Positions 41,343 to 49,049 of a DNA stretch of 64,000 nt are shown in pieces; position 1 is the first letter of the stretch; each line of letters starts with the position of its first letter. The stretch is from JAAEPI01 sp965212145. GTDB taxonomy: Bacteria; Bacteroidota; Bacteroidia; Cytophagales; Cyclobacteriaceae. The stretch is from the NCBI GenBank assembly GCA_965212145.1, contig CBDBUY010000004.1, positions 806,001 through 870,000 of the forward strand. The letters are read 5' to 3'. A model generated the notes under the pieces. That model had not been told where the DNA came from and made no database searches. It saw nothing but the letters and a program-made list of their open reading frames with translations. The position numbers were made by a program, and so were the translations under genes.

Positions 41343-42699
41343 ATTGTGTCAGATTTTCTAAAATACTTGCGCTCGCCCAAAGCAGGCTCTGATAATAAAT
41401 CTGATTCTGAATTTCCAAATCAATCAATTTGAGCTGGGCATTAAGAAGTTTGTTTTGACGGCTGTTGATCAAGAATATTGAACTCTCGCCATTGTCAAAT
41501 TTCTGTCGCTCACCGACCAACATTCGTTCGTAATTATTGGTCATCTGCTGTTGCTGTGCCAACAGCCCCTGAGTTGTAAGTACCTTGTTATAGAATGACC
41601 GGACCTTGTTTAGCACCTCCTGCCTCTTTTGATCCGCCTTGAGATCGTTCGATTGCATTTTAATCTTCGCAATTTTCAGTTTGGAGCGTTCTTTTCTCAG
41701 AAGCAGTGGCACACTAAAAGAGATGCCTGCTTTATAATCTTGCTGATTAAACTCTCCTTTGGAGCCATTCTCCAACAGAAAATTGTAACTGACATCTAAT
41801 TCGGGCTTGACCTGCTCGGCATAGTAACGCTTGTCGTTTTTCAGCTGATCCTGTTTTACATCAATTGATCGAAGCTGTGGATGGTTCTGAAGAGCGAGTG
41901 TTTCGTATTCTTCCAAGGATGCCAGGTCAATGGTCCCTTGAGAATCTGGAATTGTGGGAGTCAATTCGGTCATCCATGTGTAGTTGTTTAGGTTAAGAGC
42001 TCCTCCGATTGAATCGAGTCGAGCCTTGTCCAAAGCATTTCTTAAACTTTGGAGTTGAATAAGGCTTTCGGTCGTGTCGATTGCCGGCTTATCTCCATTC
42101 AGCACCGACTCTTTCACTGCTTCAAATCTGATCCTTGCTAACTCTGCCGCATCACGATATACTTCCACCTTTCTCACAGTTTCCACCCACTGCCAATAAA
42201 CGATGGACGCGTCTAGTAGCAGATTGTTCATGATCTGGCTTGATTCGATTTTTAATTGCTCTCCGTGAAGTTTTCCTAAATTACGCTGGTAGACATTGTC
42301 GTTTAGAAAAAGACCTCTCCCAAGTGGCACACTTACTCCGGCGTAATACAAGCCGTCATTGGGCACGTTGTTCTCAGGGTTAAGAAAGGTACCTGAGTTC
42401 CGCTCATAGCCCGCCTTCAGGTCAATGTTCAGTGGCGTTGGAATTTTCAAGTAGGAATTCCATAGGTCATAATAGTCCTTCTCCTTGAAATCCTTTGTCT
42501 CGTATCTTGAAACAAGCTTTGGATCCAAAAAACCCCTTCCTGCAGTAGCTTCCCATTGGGCTTGATCCATGACGAGGTTCGCCTGGGCGGACACAGGATG
42601 ATTCTCAACAACCAGATTGAGAAACTCAGTATGAGTCAGCATTTCCTGGCCGTAGGCCGACAGGTTCATCAGCGCGCCTATTATGATCAACTTCCTCAT
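41341..42699 (-). CDS. TolC-family outer-membrane efflux protein
   Basis: A 452-residue protein with a signal peptide (about 1-17, ending AYGQ). The typical two outer-membrane-factor repeats of long coiled-coil helices and short strands are seen, e.g. NLLLDASIVYWQWVETVRKV and LLRKERSKLKIAKIK. It would form a trimeric duct across the outer membrane and periplasm. Its ATG overlaps the HlyD stop by one base (TAATG). With the HlyD, ABC and TetR genes it makes a four-gene export operon. Confidence 0.88.
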   Translation of the reverse strand: MRKLIIIGALMNLSAYGQEMLTHTEFLNLVVENHPVSAQANLVMDQAQWEATAGRGFLDPKLVSRYETKDFKEKDYYDLWNSYLKIPTPLNIDLKAGYERNSGTFLNPENNVPNDGLYYAGVSVPLGRGLFLNDNVYQRNLGKLHGEQLKIESSQIMNNLLLDASIVYWQWVETVRKVEVYRDAAELARIRFEAVKESVLNGDKPAIDTTESLIQLQSLRNALDKARLDSIGGALNLNNYTWMTELTPTIPDSQGTIDLASLEEYETLALQNHPQLRSIDVKQDQLKNDKRYYAEQVKPELDVSYNFLLENGSKGEFNQQDYKAGISFSVPLLLRKERSKLKIAKIKMQSNDLKADQKRQEVLNKVRSFYNKVLTTQGLLAQQQQMTNNYERMLVGERQKFDNGESSIFLINSRQNKLLNAQLKLIDLEIQNQIYYQSLLWASASILENLTQ

Positions 42700-44057
42700 T
42701 ACTTTTTGCCCTTAATTTTGAGAGAGGGTAGGTCCTTGGTTTTGTAGAAATCAGGTGGGAAGCCATTCAGTTGTCGCCAAAGCTCGTACCAAACCGGCAC
42801 GTCCTGAAGCAGTGCGATTCCGTAAACTCCGGTACCTAAACGCAAAACCTCCGGCCATGCGGGGGTTTCAGGGTCAGGTAACACAAGGACTCTGAATCTG
42901 CCATTAGGACTAACTACCTTGTCAAATGAAGCTACCCGCCCGGAAAAAGTACCAACTGACATATCAGGCCATCCTGCAAAAACCAAGGCAGGCCATCCAT
43001 CAAACTGGAGCTGAATAGGGCTCCCTTCTCTGATCAACGGCAGATCGATGGGCTCAATGTAAATCTCAGCAGCCAACTCGTAATCACTTGGAACAAATGT
43101 GAACATAGGCTCGCCTTCTTTCACGGTTTCACCAATTCCTAATGCTAATGCTTTGGTCACAAATCCGTCCTGGGGAGCTCGGATGTAATAGAACTTTGAT
43201 CGCTGCGAGTAGTTTTCTTGTTGTATCCGCAATTTCGAAACCTGACCAACCGCCTCAAACCCGCTGGAGATAGCTGACATTCTATCAGACTCAGCCTTTG
43301 AGATTTTTTCAGTGAATTCATTCTCCAAATTAACTAGTGCGATTTCGGCATTGAGGTACTCTGCCTTGCTTGCCGCGAGCTTGTTTTCTGCTGAGATTTT
43401 CTTGTTAACGCTTTCTTGTAATTTCTGCTTTTTAGCCTCTAGATCTGTCAGCGACTTTAGCCCCTGATCGTACATCGTTTTTTGTCGTGTAAACTGCTTC
43501 TCGGCTATATCCAGATTGATCATCGCCGTTTCCAACTCTATGCTGTCCGAGATGACTTTTAGTTTATTTTGTTTAAGGTAGTTTCTCGCTTGTTCCAGTT
43601 TCAGCACCTGAGATTTTTTAAGCGCAGCAATTTGATTTGCCAAGGCGATTGCCTTGTTTTGATAGGCCCCCACGGCATCTTCTTTTGCCTGAGTTTGAAG
43701 ACCAGATCTCCCAATTAAATCGGGATCCAGGTAGTCAGATTTGATTTCGGATATGAACACAATCGTGTCACCCTTTTTAACCAATTGCCCCTCTCTAACA
43801 AACCACTTTTCCACTCGACCGGTGATAAAAGAATGGATGGTTTGTTCCCGTTTTTCGGGATTGAGCGTGGTGAGTGTCCCGCTCGCCCGAATGTTTTGCG
43901 TCCAGGGTAGAAATAGTGCTAGGAACCCTACGATGAAAGAAACAATCATCACCCTCATGATTTGCCGAAACACATTTCTTTTGGCCACTTTCTCAAAAGC
44001 GGAGTAGTTCTTCTCGATCTCGTCCCTGTTGATGGTGTTATTTGTAATGTTCAGCAT
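42699..44057 (-). CDS. HlyD-family periplasmic adaptor
   Basis: A 452-residue protein. A cytoplasmic N-terminus of about 32 residues and one membrane helix (about 35-52) are followed by a biotinyl-lipoyl-like half (ASGTLTTLNPEKREQTIHS cut short here). A long coiled-coil hairpin spans about 125-285, then the second lipoyl half (YIRAPQDGFVTKAL) and a barrel domain. It would link the ABC subunit to TolC. The coiled coil is long enough for direct TolC contact. It is two bases after the ABC stop. Confidence 0.87.
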   Translation of the reverse strand: MLNITNNTINRDEIEKNYSAFEKVAKRNVFRQIMRVMIVSFIVGFLALFLPWTQNIRASGTLTTLNPEKREQTIHSFITGRVEKWFVREGQLVKKGDTIVFISEIKSDYLDPDLIGRSGLQTQAKEDAVGAYQNKAIALANQIAALKKSQVLKLEQARNYLKQNKLKVISDSIELETAMINLDIAEKQFTRQKTMYDQGLKSLTDLEAKKQKLQESVNKKISAENKLAASKAEYLNAEIALVNLENEFTEKISKAESDRMSAISSGFEAVGQVSKLRIQQENYSQRSKFYYIRAPQDGFVTKALALGIGETVKEGEPMFTFVPSDYELAAEIYIEPIDLPLIREGSPIQLQFDGWPALVFAGWPDMSVGTFSGRVASFDKVVSPNGRFRVLVLPDPETPAWPEVLRLGTGVYGIALLQDVPVWYELWRQLNGFPPDFYKTKDLPSLKIKGKK

Positions 44058-44059
44058 GA

Positions 44060-45754
44060 CTATTTCTTTGATGTGTTTTGTTTAACATCCACCACCTCGC
44101 CACCATCCAGGTAAATCACTTTGTCACATTTTTTCAATATTTGTTCATCATCTGAGACCATGATCAGCGTCCAGTTATTCGACTTCTCAGTAATCAGTTC
44201 ATAGATTCGTTTTTTATCGTTTTGATCCAACCCTTCCAAAACACTGTCCATGACAACCATTTTGGGGTGCTCAGCAAATGTCCTGGCAAGTATGATTTTT
44301 TGCTTGATACTACTTGATAACCCTTGACCCTCCGGATTAATCATGGTCGATAATCCTTTAGGGAGTTTCTTGAAGAAGTCATTCAATCCAACCTTCTCAA
44401 TCGACCACAACATGTCCTCAATGCTCACATCAGGTTTCCCAACAGAGATATTCTCTTCAAGTGTGCCATTGAACAAATCCTGTTGGCCCAGATTATCTCC
44501 GATAACATCTCGAAGCGACACCACATCAATGTCTTTGAGCGGAATGCCATTGAACAAGACTGAACCCGTATAGTTATGCAGCAGACCTGAAATGATTGAT
44601 AGGAGTGTTGATTTTCCCGATTCGTTAACGCCAACTATAGCCACTCGCTCACCCTCTTCAATTTTGAAACTAATCTTGTTGAGCGTTGGATCCTCTGAAT
44701 TAGGATGTGTGTAAGACAGGTTATTCAATTCGATCGAAAGCCCTTTGTCTCCCACAATCTCCGATAAATTTCTGCCACCTTTATCTTCTAAAGGCACATC
44801 GGTCACCTGACCAAGTTTTTCCAAACCGGTTAGGACGTCATAAACAGTCTCTAATGTTACGATAAGTTTTTCTGCAGAACTAAGCACGAGCAGGATGATG
44901 ATCTCACTTGCCACAAACTGACCCAGGTTGATTTCCTGCCGCACGACCAAAATACTACCGAGCACTAAAAGGCCGCCAGTTATCAGCATTTTAAAACCAA
45001 CGATATTGGCAAACTGCGTAATGAGAACAGAAAAGTGTTGCTTTCGGTACTTCAGGTAATGCTCCACATGTCTGTTGGTTTTTTTCATTGGCAGGTCCGT
45101 CTCACCTGCTAATTTGAACGTCCCCATCACTCTTGCCATTTCCTCAAGCCAATGCGCCACTTCGTATTTGTACTTGGATTCATAAAGACTGGTCTTCAGT
45201 CCTTTCGGCCCGGTAAACCAAACGATCAAGACTATCAGTGCGATCAAGAAAATCCCGAAGAATACAAAGAATGGGTGATAGAATGAAAGAAGGATTAATC
45301 CGAAAATAATTTGCAACGTGGAACTGGAGAAATCTATCAGGATCTTAGAAAGGCCCTTTTGAACCGTAAGGGTGTCAAAGAACCTGTTCATAAGCTCGGG
45401 CGCATAAAAGTTCGAGACCTCCTCAATCTTGAAGCGGGGAATGCGATACGCAAATTCAAAAGACGACCTGACGAAAATCCGTCGCTGCAAGATTTCTGTC
45501 ATGGTCAGTTGGAGAATTTGAATAATCCCGGCGGCAGCAACGCCCACGACTACTATTATGATCAAGAGATAAAGTGATGTGCTGAATCTGGCGCTTGTTA
45601 TGAATCCAATAATCGCCTGTACCCCAAGTGGCAAAGACAGGTTAATCAACCCACTAAATATAGCGTAGGTGTAAACCAGAAAAATCTCTTTCTTGTCAAG
45701 ACTGAGCATCCGAAAGAATCTTTGAACGGGCGTAAGTTTTCCGGTTTCTATCAT
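44060..45754 (-). CDS. ABC exporter subunit (TMD-NBD) with degenerate catalytic motifs
   Basis: A 564-residue half-transporter: six transmembrane helices (about 20-300), then an ATP-binding domain (about 338-555). Walker A is intact (GVNESGKST, 375-383), as are the A-loop Tyr (LSYTHP) and Q-loop (LGQQD, Q425). The signature that should read LSGGQ is LSSSI (479-483). After the Walker B Asp (D503) the catalytic Glu is Ser504. The H-loop His is Asp535 (MVSDD). It can probably bind ATP but should hydrolyse it poorly, if at all. No C39 peptidase domain is present. Operon with TetR, HlyD and TolC. Confidence 0.88.
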   Translation of the reverse strand: MIETGKLTPVQRFFRMLSLDKKEIFLVYTYAIFSGLINLSLPLGVQAIIGFITSARFSTSLYLLIIIVVVGVAAAGIIQILQLTMTEILQRRIFVRSSFEFAYRIPRFKIEEVSNFYAPELMNRFFDTLTVQKGLSKILIDFSSSTLQIIFGLILLSFYHPFFVFFGIFLIALIVLIVWFTGPKGLKTSLYESKYKYEVAHWLEEMARVMGTFKLAGETDLPMKKTNRHVEHYLKYRKQHFSVLITQFANIVGFKMLITGGLLVLGSILVVRQEINLGQFVASEIIILLVLSSAEKLIVTLETVYDVLTGLEKLGQVTDVPLEDKGGRNLSEIVGDKGLSIELNNLSYTHPNSEDPTLNKISFKIEEGERVAIVGVNESGKSTLLSIISGLLHNYTGSVLFNGIPLKDIDVVSLRDVIGDNLGQQDLFNGTLEENISVGKPDVSIEDMLWSIEKVGLNDFFKKLPKGLSTMINPEGQGLSSSIKQKIILARTFAEHPKMVVMDSVLEGLDQNDKKRIYELITEKSNNWTLIMVSDDEQILKKCDKVIYLDGGEVVDVKQNTSKK

Positions 45755-46446
45755 TTCGTGTTGCTGTTCTTTTGGAGAACTTTTGTGAGAATCTCCATGA
45801 TAAATTCTTTGATTTCGAAGTTCATTTTTTCATTATCACCTCTTTGAATATCTGTCAATGATGGCAGGTGAGTTGAGAAGAAAAACTGCTGGTGAGAGGC
45901 CTCAATAAGTGTGCTGACCAAACTACTTGGATGTTTGAAATGAGGGTCAATCACATTTATGAGTTTAGAGATACTCCCACAGAGCCCTTTGAATTCCCTG
46001 AACAGTCCTTCTTTGTTAATTGCATCGACATGTTTGGTGAGATAGGTTTTGTCCGACTCACAAACCACGATTCTTCGAAGTGCGTTGACGTCTATTTCCG
46101 CCTCTTCTACAGAACCTAAATTCACGTGACATATCAGCTCCCAGATTCGCTCAATTTTTTGCCAAGGATCTTTGATGTGATGAGTTTCATAGTCGATCCG
46201 AAAGTCAATCCAAGACCAATACCAGGTGATCAAATAAATCAGCAGCTTTTGCTTGTTCTCGAAGTATCTATAAATGGATGCCTCTGTTGAGCCAATTCTC
46301 TCAGCGAGCTTTTTAAAAGTGAATTGCTCAAAACCAAGTTCATCAATCAGATGAAGTCCATCCTTGACAATCTTCTTTCCCAGATCACTAGACTGAGGAT
46401 CTTTAGAATAGAATTGCTCTGCAATTACGATGCTAATACTTGACAC
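45751..46446 (-). CDS. TetR/AcrR-family regulator
   Basis: A 231-residue protein with a GTG start; no in-frame ATG stands nearby. The N-terminal helix-turn-helix is clear (about 25-72: GLHLIDELGFEQFTFKKLAE, then STEASIYRYFENK). The C-terminal ligand domain is not recognisable. It overlaps the ABC gene by 4 nt and heads the exporter operon, so it likely controls its own operon. A 15-bp palindrome at 46471-46485 is the best operator candidate. Confidence 0.87.
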   Translation of the reverse strand: MSSISIVIAEQFYSKDPQSSDLGKKIVKDGLHLIDELGFEQFTFKKLAERIGSTEASIYRYFENKQKLLIYLITWYWSWIDFRIDYETHHIKDPWQKIERIWELICHVNLGSVEEAEIDVNALRRIVVCESDKTYLTKHVDAINKEGLFREFKGLCGSISKLINVIDPHFKHPSSLVSTLIEASHQQFFFSTHLPSLTDIQRGDNEKMNFEIKEFIMEILTKVLQKNSNTK

Positions 46447-46470
46447 TATAGAATTATTACTTTTTGTAAA

Positions 46471-46485
46471 AATAGTATTACTATT
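46471..46485. promoter_or_regulatory. 15-bp palindrome, candidate TetR operator
   Basis: AATAGTA-T-TACTATT, a perfect 7+1+7 inverted repeat, lies 25 bp upstream of the TetR GTG and 40 bp before the menB -7 box. Its size and position fit a TetR dimer site. Confidence 0.55.
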
Positions 46486-46525
46486 GATTTGAGGAAATAG
46501 TTCCCCATTTATCTCATCAAGCGGC

Positions 46526-46533
46526 TAAATTTG
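46526..46533 (+). promoter_or_regulatory. Predicted -7 box for menB
   Basis: Reads TAAATTTG, an exact consensus, 17 nt before the ATG at 46551. Confidence 0.5.
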
Positions 46534-46550
46534 ATTTTTAAAATTTTCAA

Positions 46551-47393
46551 ATGGCAGATCAAGGATGGACGATAGTCCGGGAATACGAGGACATTACGTA
46601 TAAGAAAAGAGGCAAAGTAGCCCGTATAGCTTTTAATCGACCTGAGGTTAGAAATGCATTCAGACCGAAAACGGTAAGTGAATTGTATAAGGCGCTGTTA
46701 GACGCACGAGAAAATGTGAACATCGGAGTAGTGCTTCTCTCAGGGGAGGGTCCATCTCCGAAAGATGACGGATGGGCTTTTTGTAGTGGCGGAGATCAGA
46801 ATGCTAGGGGTCATCAGGGGTATGTCGATGATGATGGAATGCCTCGTTTGAATATTCTGGAAGTGCAACGACTGATCAGGTTTATGCCGAAAGTAGTTAT
46901 TGCGGTGGTGCCCGGTTGGGCTGTTGGGGGAGGGCATAGTTTGCATACGGTGTGTGACCTGACATTGGCGAGCAAAGAACACGCGATTTTTAAGCAGACG
47001 GATGCTGATGTGACGAGCTTCGATGGTGGATATGGTTCTGCGTATCTCGCGAAAATGGTTGGTCAAAAACGAGCAAGAGAGATTTTCTTTTTGGGTAGAA
47101 ATTATTCAGCTCAGGAGGCCTATGAAATGGGCATGGTCAATGCGGTCATTCCACACGAAGTACTTGAGGAGGAGGCTTACAACTGGGCGCTGGAAATACT
47201 TCAGAAATCCCCAACGTCAATCAAGATGCTCAAATTTGCATTTAACCTAACCGATGATGGAATGGTGGGACAGCAGGTATTTGCTGGCGAAGCAACCAGA
47301 CTGGCTTATATGACTGATGAAGCCAAGGAGGGAAGAAACGCATTTCTAGAAAAAAGAAAGCCGGATTTTGATGATATCAAATGGATTCCTTGA
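46551..47393 (+). CDS. menB: 1,4-dihydroxy-2-naphthoyl-CoA synthase
   Basis: A 280-residue crotonase-fold protein. RPEVRNAFRPKTVSEL, DGWAFCSGGDQNARG, and PGWAVGGGHSLHTVCDLT are MenB blocks, including the oxyanion-hole Gly residues. The DVTSFDGGYGSAYLA stretch supplies the MenB-specific Asp/Ser. It closes the naphthoquinone ring in menaquinone synthesis, the usual Bacteroidota respiratory quinone. No other men gene lies beside it. Divergent from the tetR operon, 104 nt apart. Confidence 0.95.
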   Translation: MADQGWTIVREYEDITYKKRGKVARIAFNRPEVRNAFRPKTVSELYKALLDARENVNIGVVLLSGEGPSPKDDGWAFCSGGDQNARGHQGYVDDDGMPRLNILEVQRLIRFMPKVVIAVVPGWAVGGGHSLHTVCDLTLASKEHAIFKQTDADVTSFDGGYGSAYLAKMVGQKRAREIFFLGRNYSAQEAYEMGMVNAVIPHEVLEEEAYNWALEILQKSPTSIKMLKFAFNLTDDGMVGQQVFAGEATRLAYMTDEAKEGRNAFLEKRKPDFDDIKWIP

Positions 47394-47411
47394 GAATTTT
47401 TTCCCGATAAG

Positions 47412-47441
47412 TTTTCAAAAAAGCTAAAAAGACTACATTTG
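47412..47441 (+). promoter_or_regulatory. Predicted tRNA-Val promoter
   Basis: TTTT at 47412-47415, an 18-nt spacer, and TACATTTG at 47434-47441, an exact -7 match, 14 nt before the tRNA. Confidence 0.55.
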
Positions 47442-47455
47442 CACTCCGATTTTTC

Positions 47456-47530
47456 GGGCGCTTAGCTCAGTTGGTTCAGAGCACCTCGTTTACACCGAGG
47501 GGGTCGGGGGTTCGAATCCCTCAGCGCCCA
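47456..47530 (+). tRNA. tRNA-Val (anticodon UAC)
   Basis: A 75-nt cloverleaf. Acceptor arm GGGCGCT (47456-47462) pairs with AGCGCCC (47523-47529), discriminator A. Anticodon stem CCTCG/CGAGG holds loop TTTACAC, with anticodon TAC at 47491-47493, reading GUA. The T-arm contains GGTTCGAATCC. The 3' CCA is not encoded. Followed at once by a terminator. Confidence 0.97.
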
Positions 47531-47537
47531 CATCTTC

Positions 47538-47561
47538 AAGCCAGTCTCCGACTGGCTTTTC
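47538..47561 (+). terminator. Terminator after tRNA-Val
   Basis: AAGCCAGTC (47538-47546), loop TCC, GACTGGCTT (47550-47558): a perfect 9-bp stem followed by T residues. Confidence 0.85.
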
Positions 47562-47562
47562 T

Positions 47563-47570
47563 TATATTTG
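47563..47570 (+). promoter_or_regulatory. Predicted -7 box for the FkbM gene
   Basis: Reads TATATTTG, an exact consensus, five bases before the ATG at 47576 and one base after the tRNA terminator. Confidence 0.42.
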
Positions 47571-47575
47571 GTCAG

Positions 47576-48391
47576 ATGTCCCAATCGAAAATCTCCTACC
47601 TGAAAAAATCTCTGTCCTATATAATCGGGCGATTTATTTTAAATAGAAAATATATGACTGCAGTTTCTCCCAAATATGGTTTGAAGCTGCGATTTATCAC
47701 TCAGGATGGCGGAGGGAGAGCTATTTACAAAAAAGGTCTTTATGAAGAAAGACTATCAAATTATTTCGTTAAAATGCTTGACCTCAAAGAAGGAGATATT
47801 GCCTTTGACGTTGGCGCTAATCTCGGATGGTATTCGAATTTGTTAGCCACGCAGTTCGAGGGTATTGAGATTCATAGCTTCGAGCCGGACCCTCAGAATT
47901 ATGAATTGCTTCAGCATAATTTGAAGGTCAATCAGGCTGATGGTGTCATCACGAATCAACTGGGAATCGGAGAGCATACTGAGACCAAGCAACTTCATCT
48001 TTATAAAAAGAGCAACATTGGACGGCACTCCATGCTGGAGATTAATGAAGGACCGACCATTGACGTGGAGACGGTGAGTTTTGATGATTATATGGATGCA
48101 AAGGGCCTGGATTATTCCAGAGTATCTTTTCTCAAAATCGACATTGAGGGCTTTGAGTATTTTGCATTTTTGGGAGGAAAGAAATTTCTCGAGCACGTGC
48201 CGATCATTATGGCCGAATTCTCTCCTGGCTACATGCGAGAAGGGGGAGTTGAGCCTGCCGGTCTGCTAGACTTATTAAGATCATATGATTTTCGTCCATA
48301 CGTGATCAATGGCCTGGATCTTGACCCAATTGAAGATAGCATCTTATTGAAGAGAGATAAGAATATCAATCTTTTATGGAAAAAAGATTAA
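47576..48391 (+). CDS. FkbM-family methyltransferase
   Basis: A 271-residue protein. A longer open frame begins inside the tRNA and is discarded; the ATG at 47576 is the first after the terminator. GDIAFDVGANLGWYS at about 82 is the SAM-binding motif, HSFEPDPQNYELLQ follows, and FLKIDIEGFEYFAFLGG is the typical FkbM block. Such enzymes O-methylate sugars or polyketides; the acceptor is unknown. Its TAA shares TTAA (48388-48391) with the convergent DUF2461 gene. The -7 box five bases from the ATG suggests a leaderless transcript. Confidence 0.87.
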   Translation: MSQSKISYLKKSLSYIIGRFILNRKYMTAVSPKYGLKLRFITQDGGGRAIYKKGLYEERLSNYFVKMLDLKEGDIAFDVGANLGWYSNLLATQFEGIEIHSFEPDPQNYELLQHNLKVNQADGVITNQLGIGEHTETKQLHLYKKSNIGRHSMLEINEGPTIDVETVSFDDYMDAKGLDYSRVSFLKIDIEGFEYFAFLGGKKFLEHVPIIMAEFSPGYMREGGVEPAGLLDLLRSYDFRPYVINGLDLDPIEDSILLKRDKNINLLWKKD

Positions 48392-49044
48392 TCCAATCCA
48401 CGTCTTAAAAAATCTAAATACGGCCTCATTGCTCCGAAAGTCTCGATAATTAGATCTGGAAATTTTGATGATTGAGCTTCTTTGTCCGTGACTTGTCTCA
48501 TGTATATGAAGCTCTTGTACCTTAGTAGATCGATGTTCGGGTTGTCCTTCGAGTAGCCCTTCGGAGCGGTTTTTACTTTATCATCATATGGTTGATCGAA
48601 TGTGCTGGTGAAGGTTTTAGAAGAAATAATTTTCCTAAGTTCGTCAGCGTTGTAATCAATCTCCTGCCGGATTTTCTTGAGTGCTTCGGGCATTGGATGG
48701 TAGAGGCCGCCACCTATAAAATTGTTCCCAGGCATTATGTGAATGTAGTAGCCGGGATTGCCGGTTTTGCGGCCGCCCTTGCTGATCGATCCTCCGAAGT
48801 TGGTTTTATATGGATCCTTGTTGTTGCTAAATCGGACATCACGATTCAATCTAAAAATGCATTTCTTGGCTTCCTCACCAGCTATCTCCGGATCAAAAGC
48901 AGAAGTGTTCTCAATGGCATATTGCACAAGATCAATGAAATGCTGCTTCCCTGACTGGTACTCCATCTTGTGGGCATCCATCCATTCCTTGCTGTTGTTT
49001 GCCGCAAGGCCTGATAGAAAAGTGTGCATTCTTTTGACGTCCAT
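48388..49044 (-). CDS. DUF2461-family protein
   Basis: A 218-residue protein. NSKEWMDAHKMEYQ near the start, IFRLNRDVRFSNNKDPYKTN and GYYIHIMPGNNFIGGGLYHP are the conserved blocks of DUF2461 (TIGR02453 type). Function unknown. It is the last gene of ruvX-def-murF-DUF2461, five bases after murF, so it is probably expressed with these growth genes. Confidence 0.85.
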   Translation of the reverse strand: MDVKRMHTFLSGLAANNSKEWMDAHKMEYQSGKQHFIDLVQYAIENTSAFDPEIAGEEAKKCIFRLNRDVRFSNNKDPYKTNFGGSISKGGRKTGNPGYYIHIMPGNNFIGGGLYHPMPEALKKIRQEIDYNADELRKIISSKTFTSTFDQPYDDKVKTAPKGYSKDNPNIDLLRYKSFIYMRQVTDKEAQSSKFPDLIIETFGAMRPYLDFLRRGLD

Positions 49045-49049
49045 GGCAA

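Noticed and set aside
47471..47575. Extension of the FkbM frame into tRNA-Val
   Set aside because: It would translate the tRNA and its terminator; the ATG at 47576 follows both.
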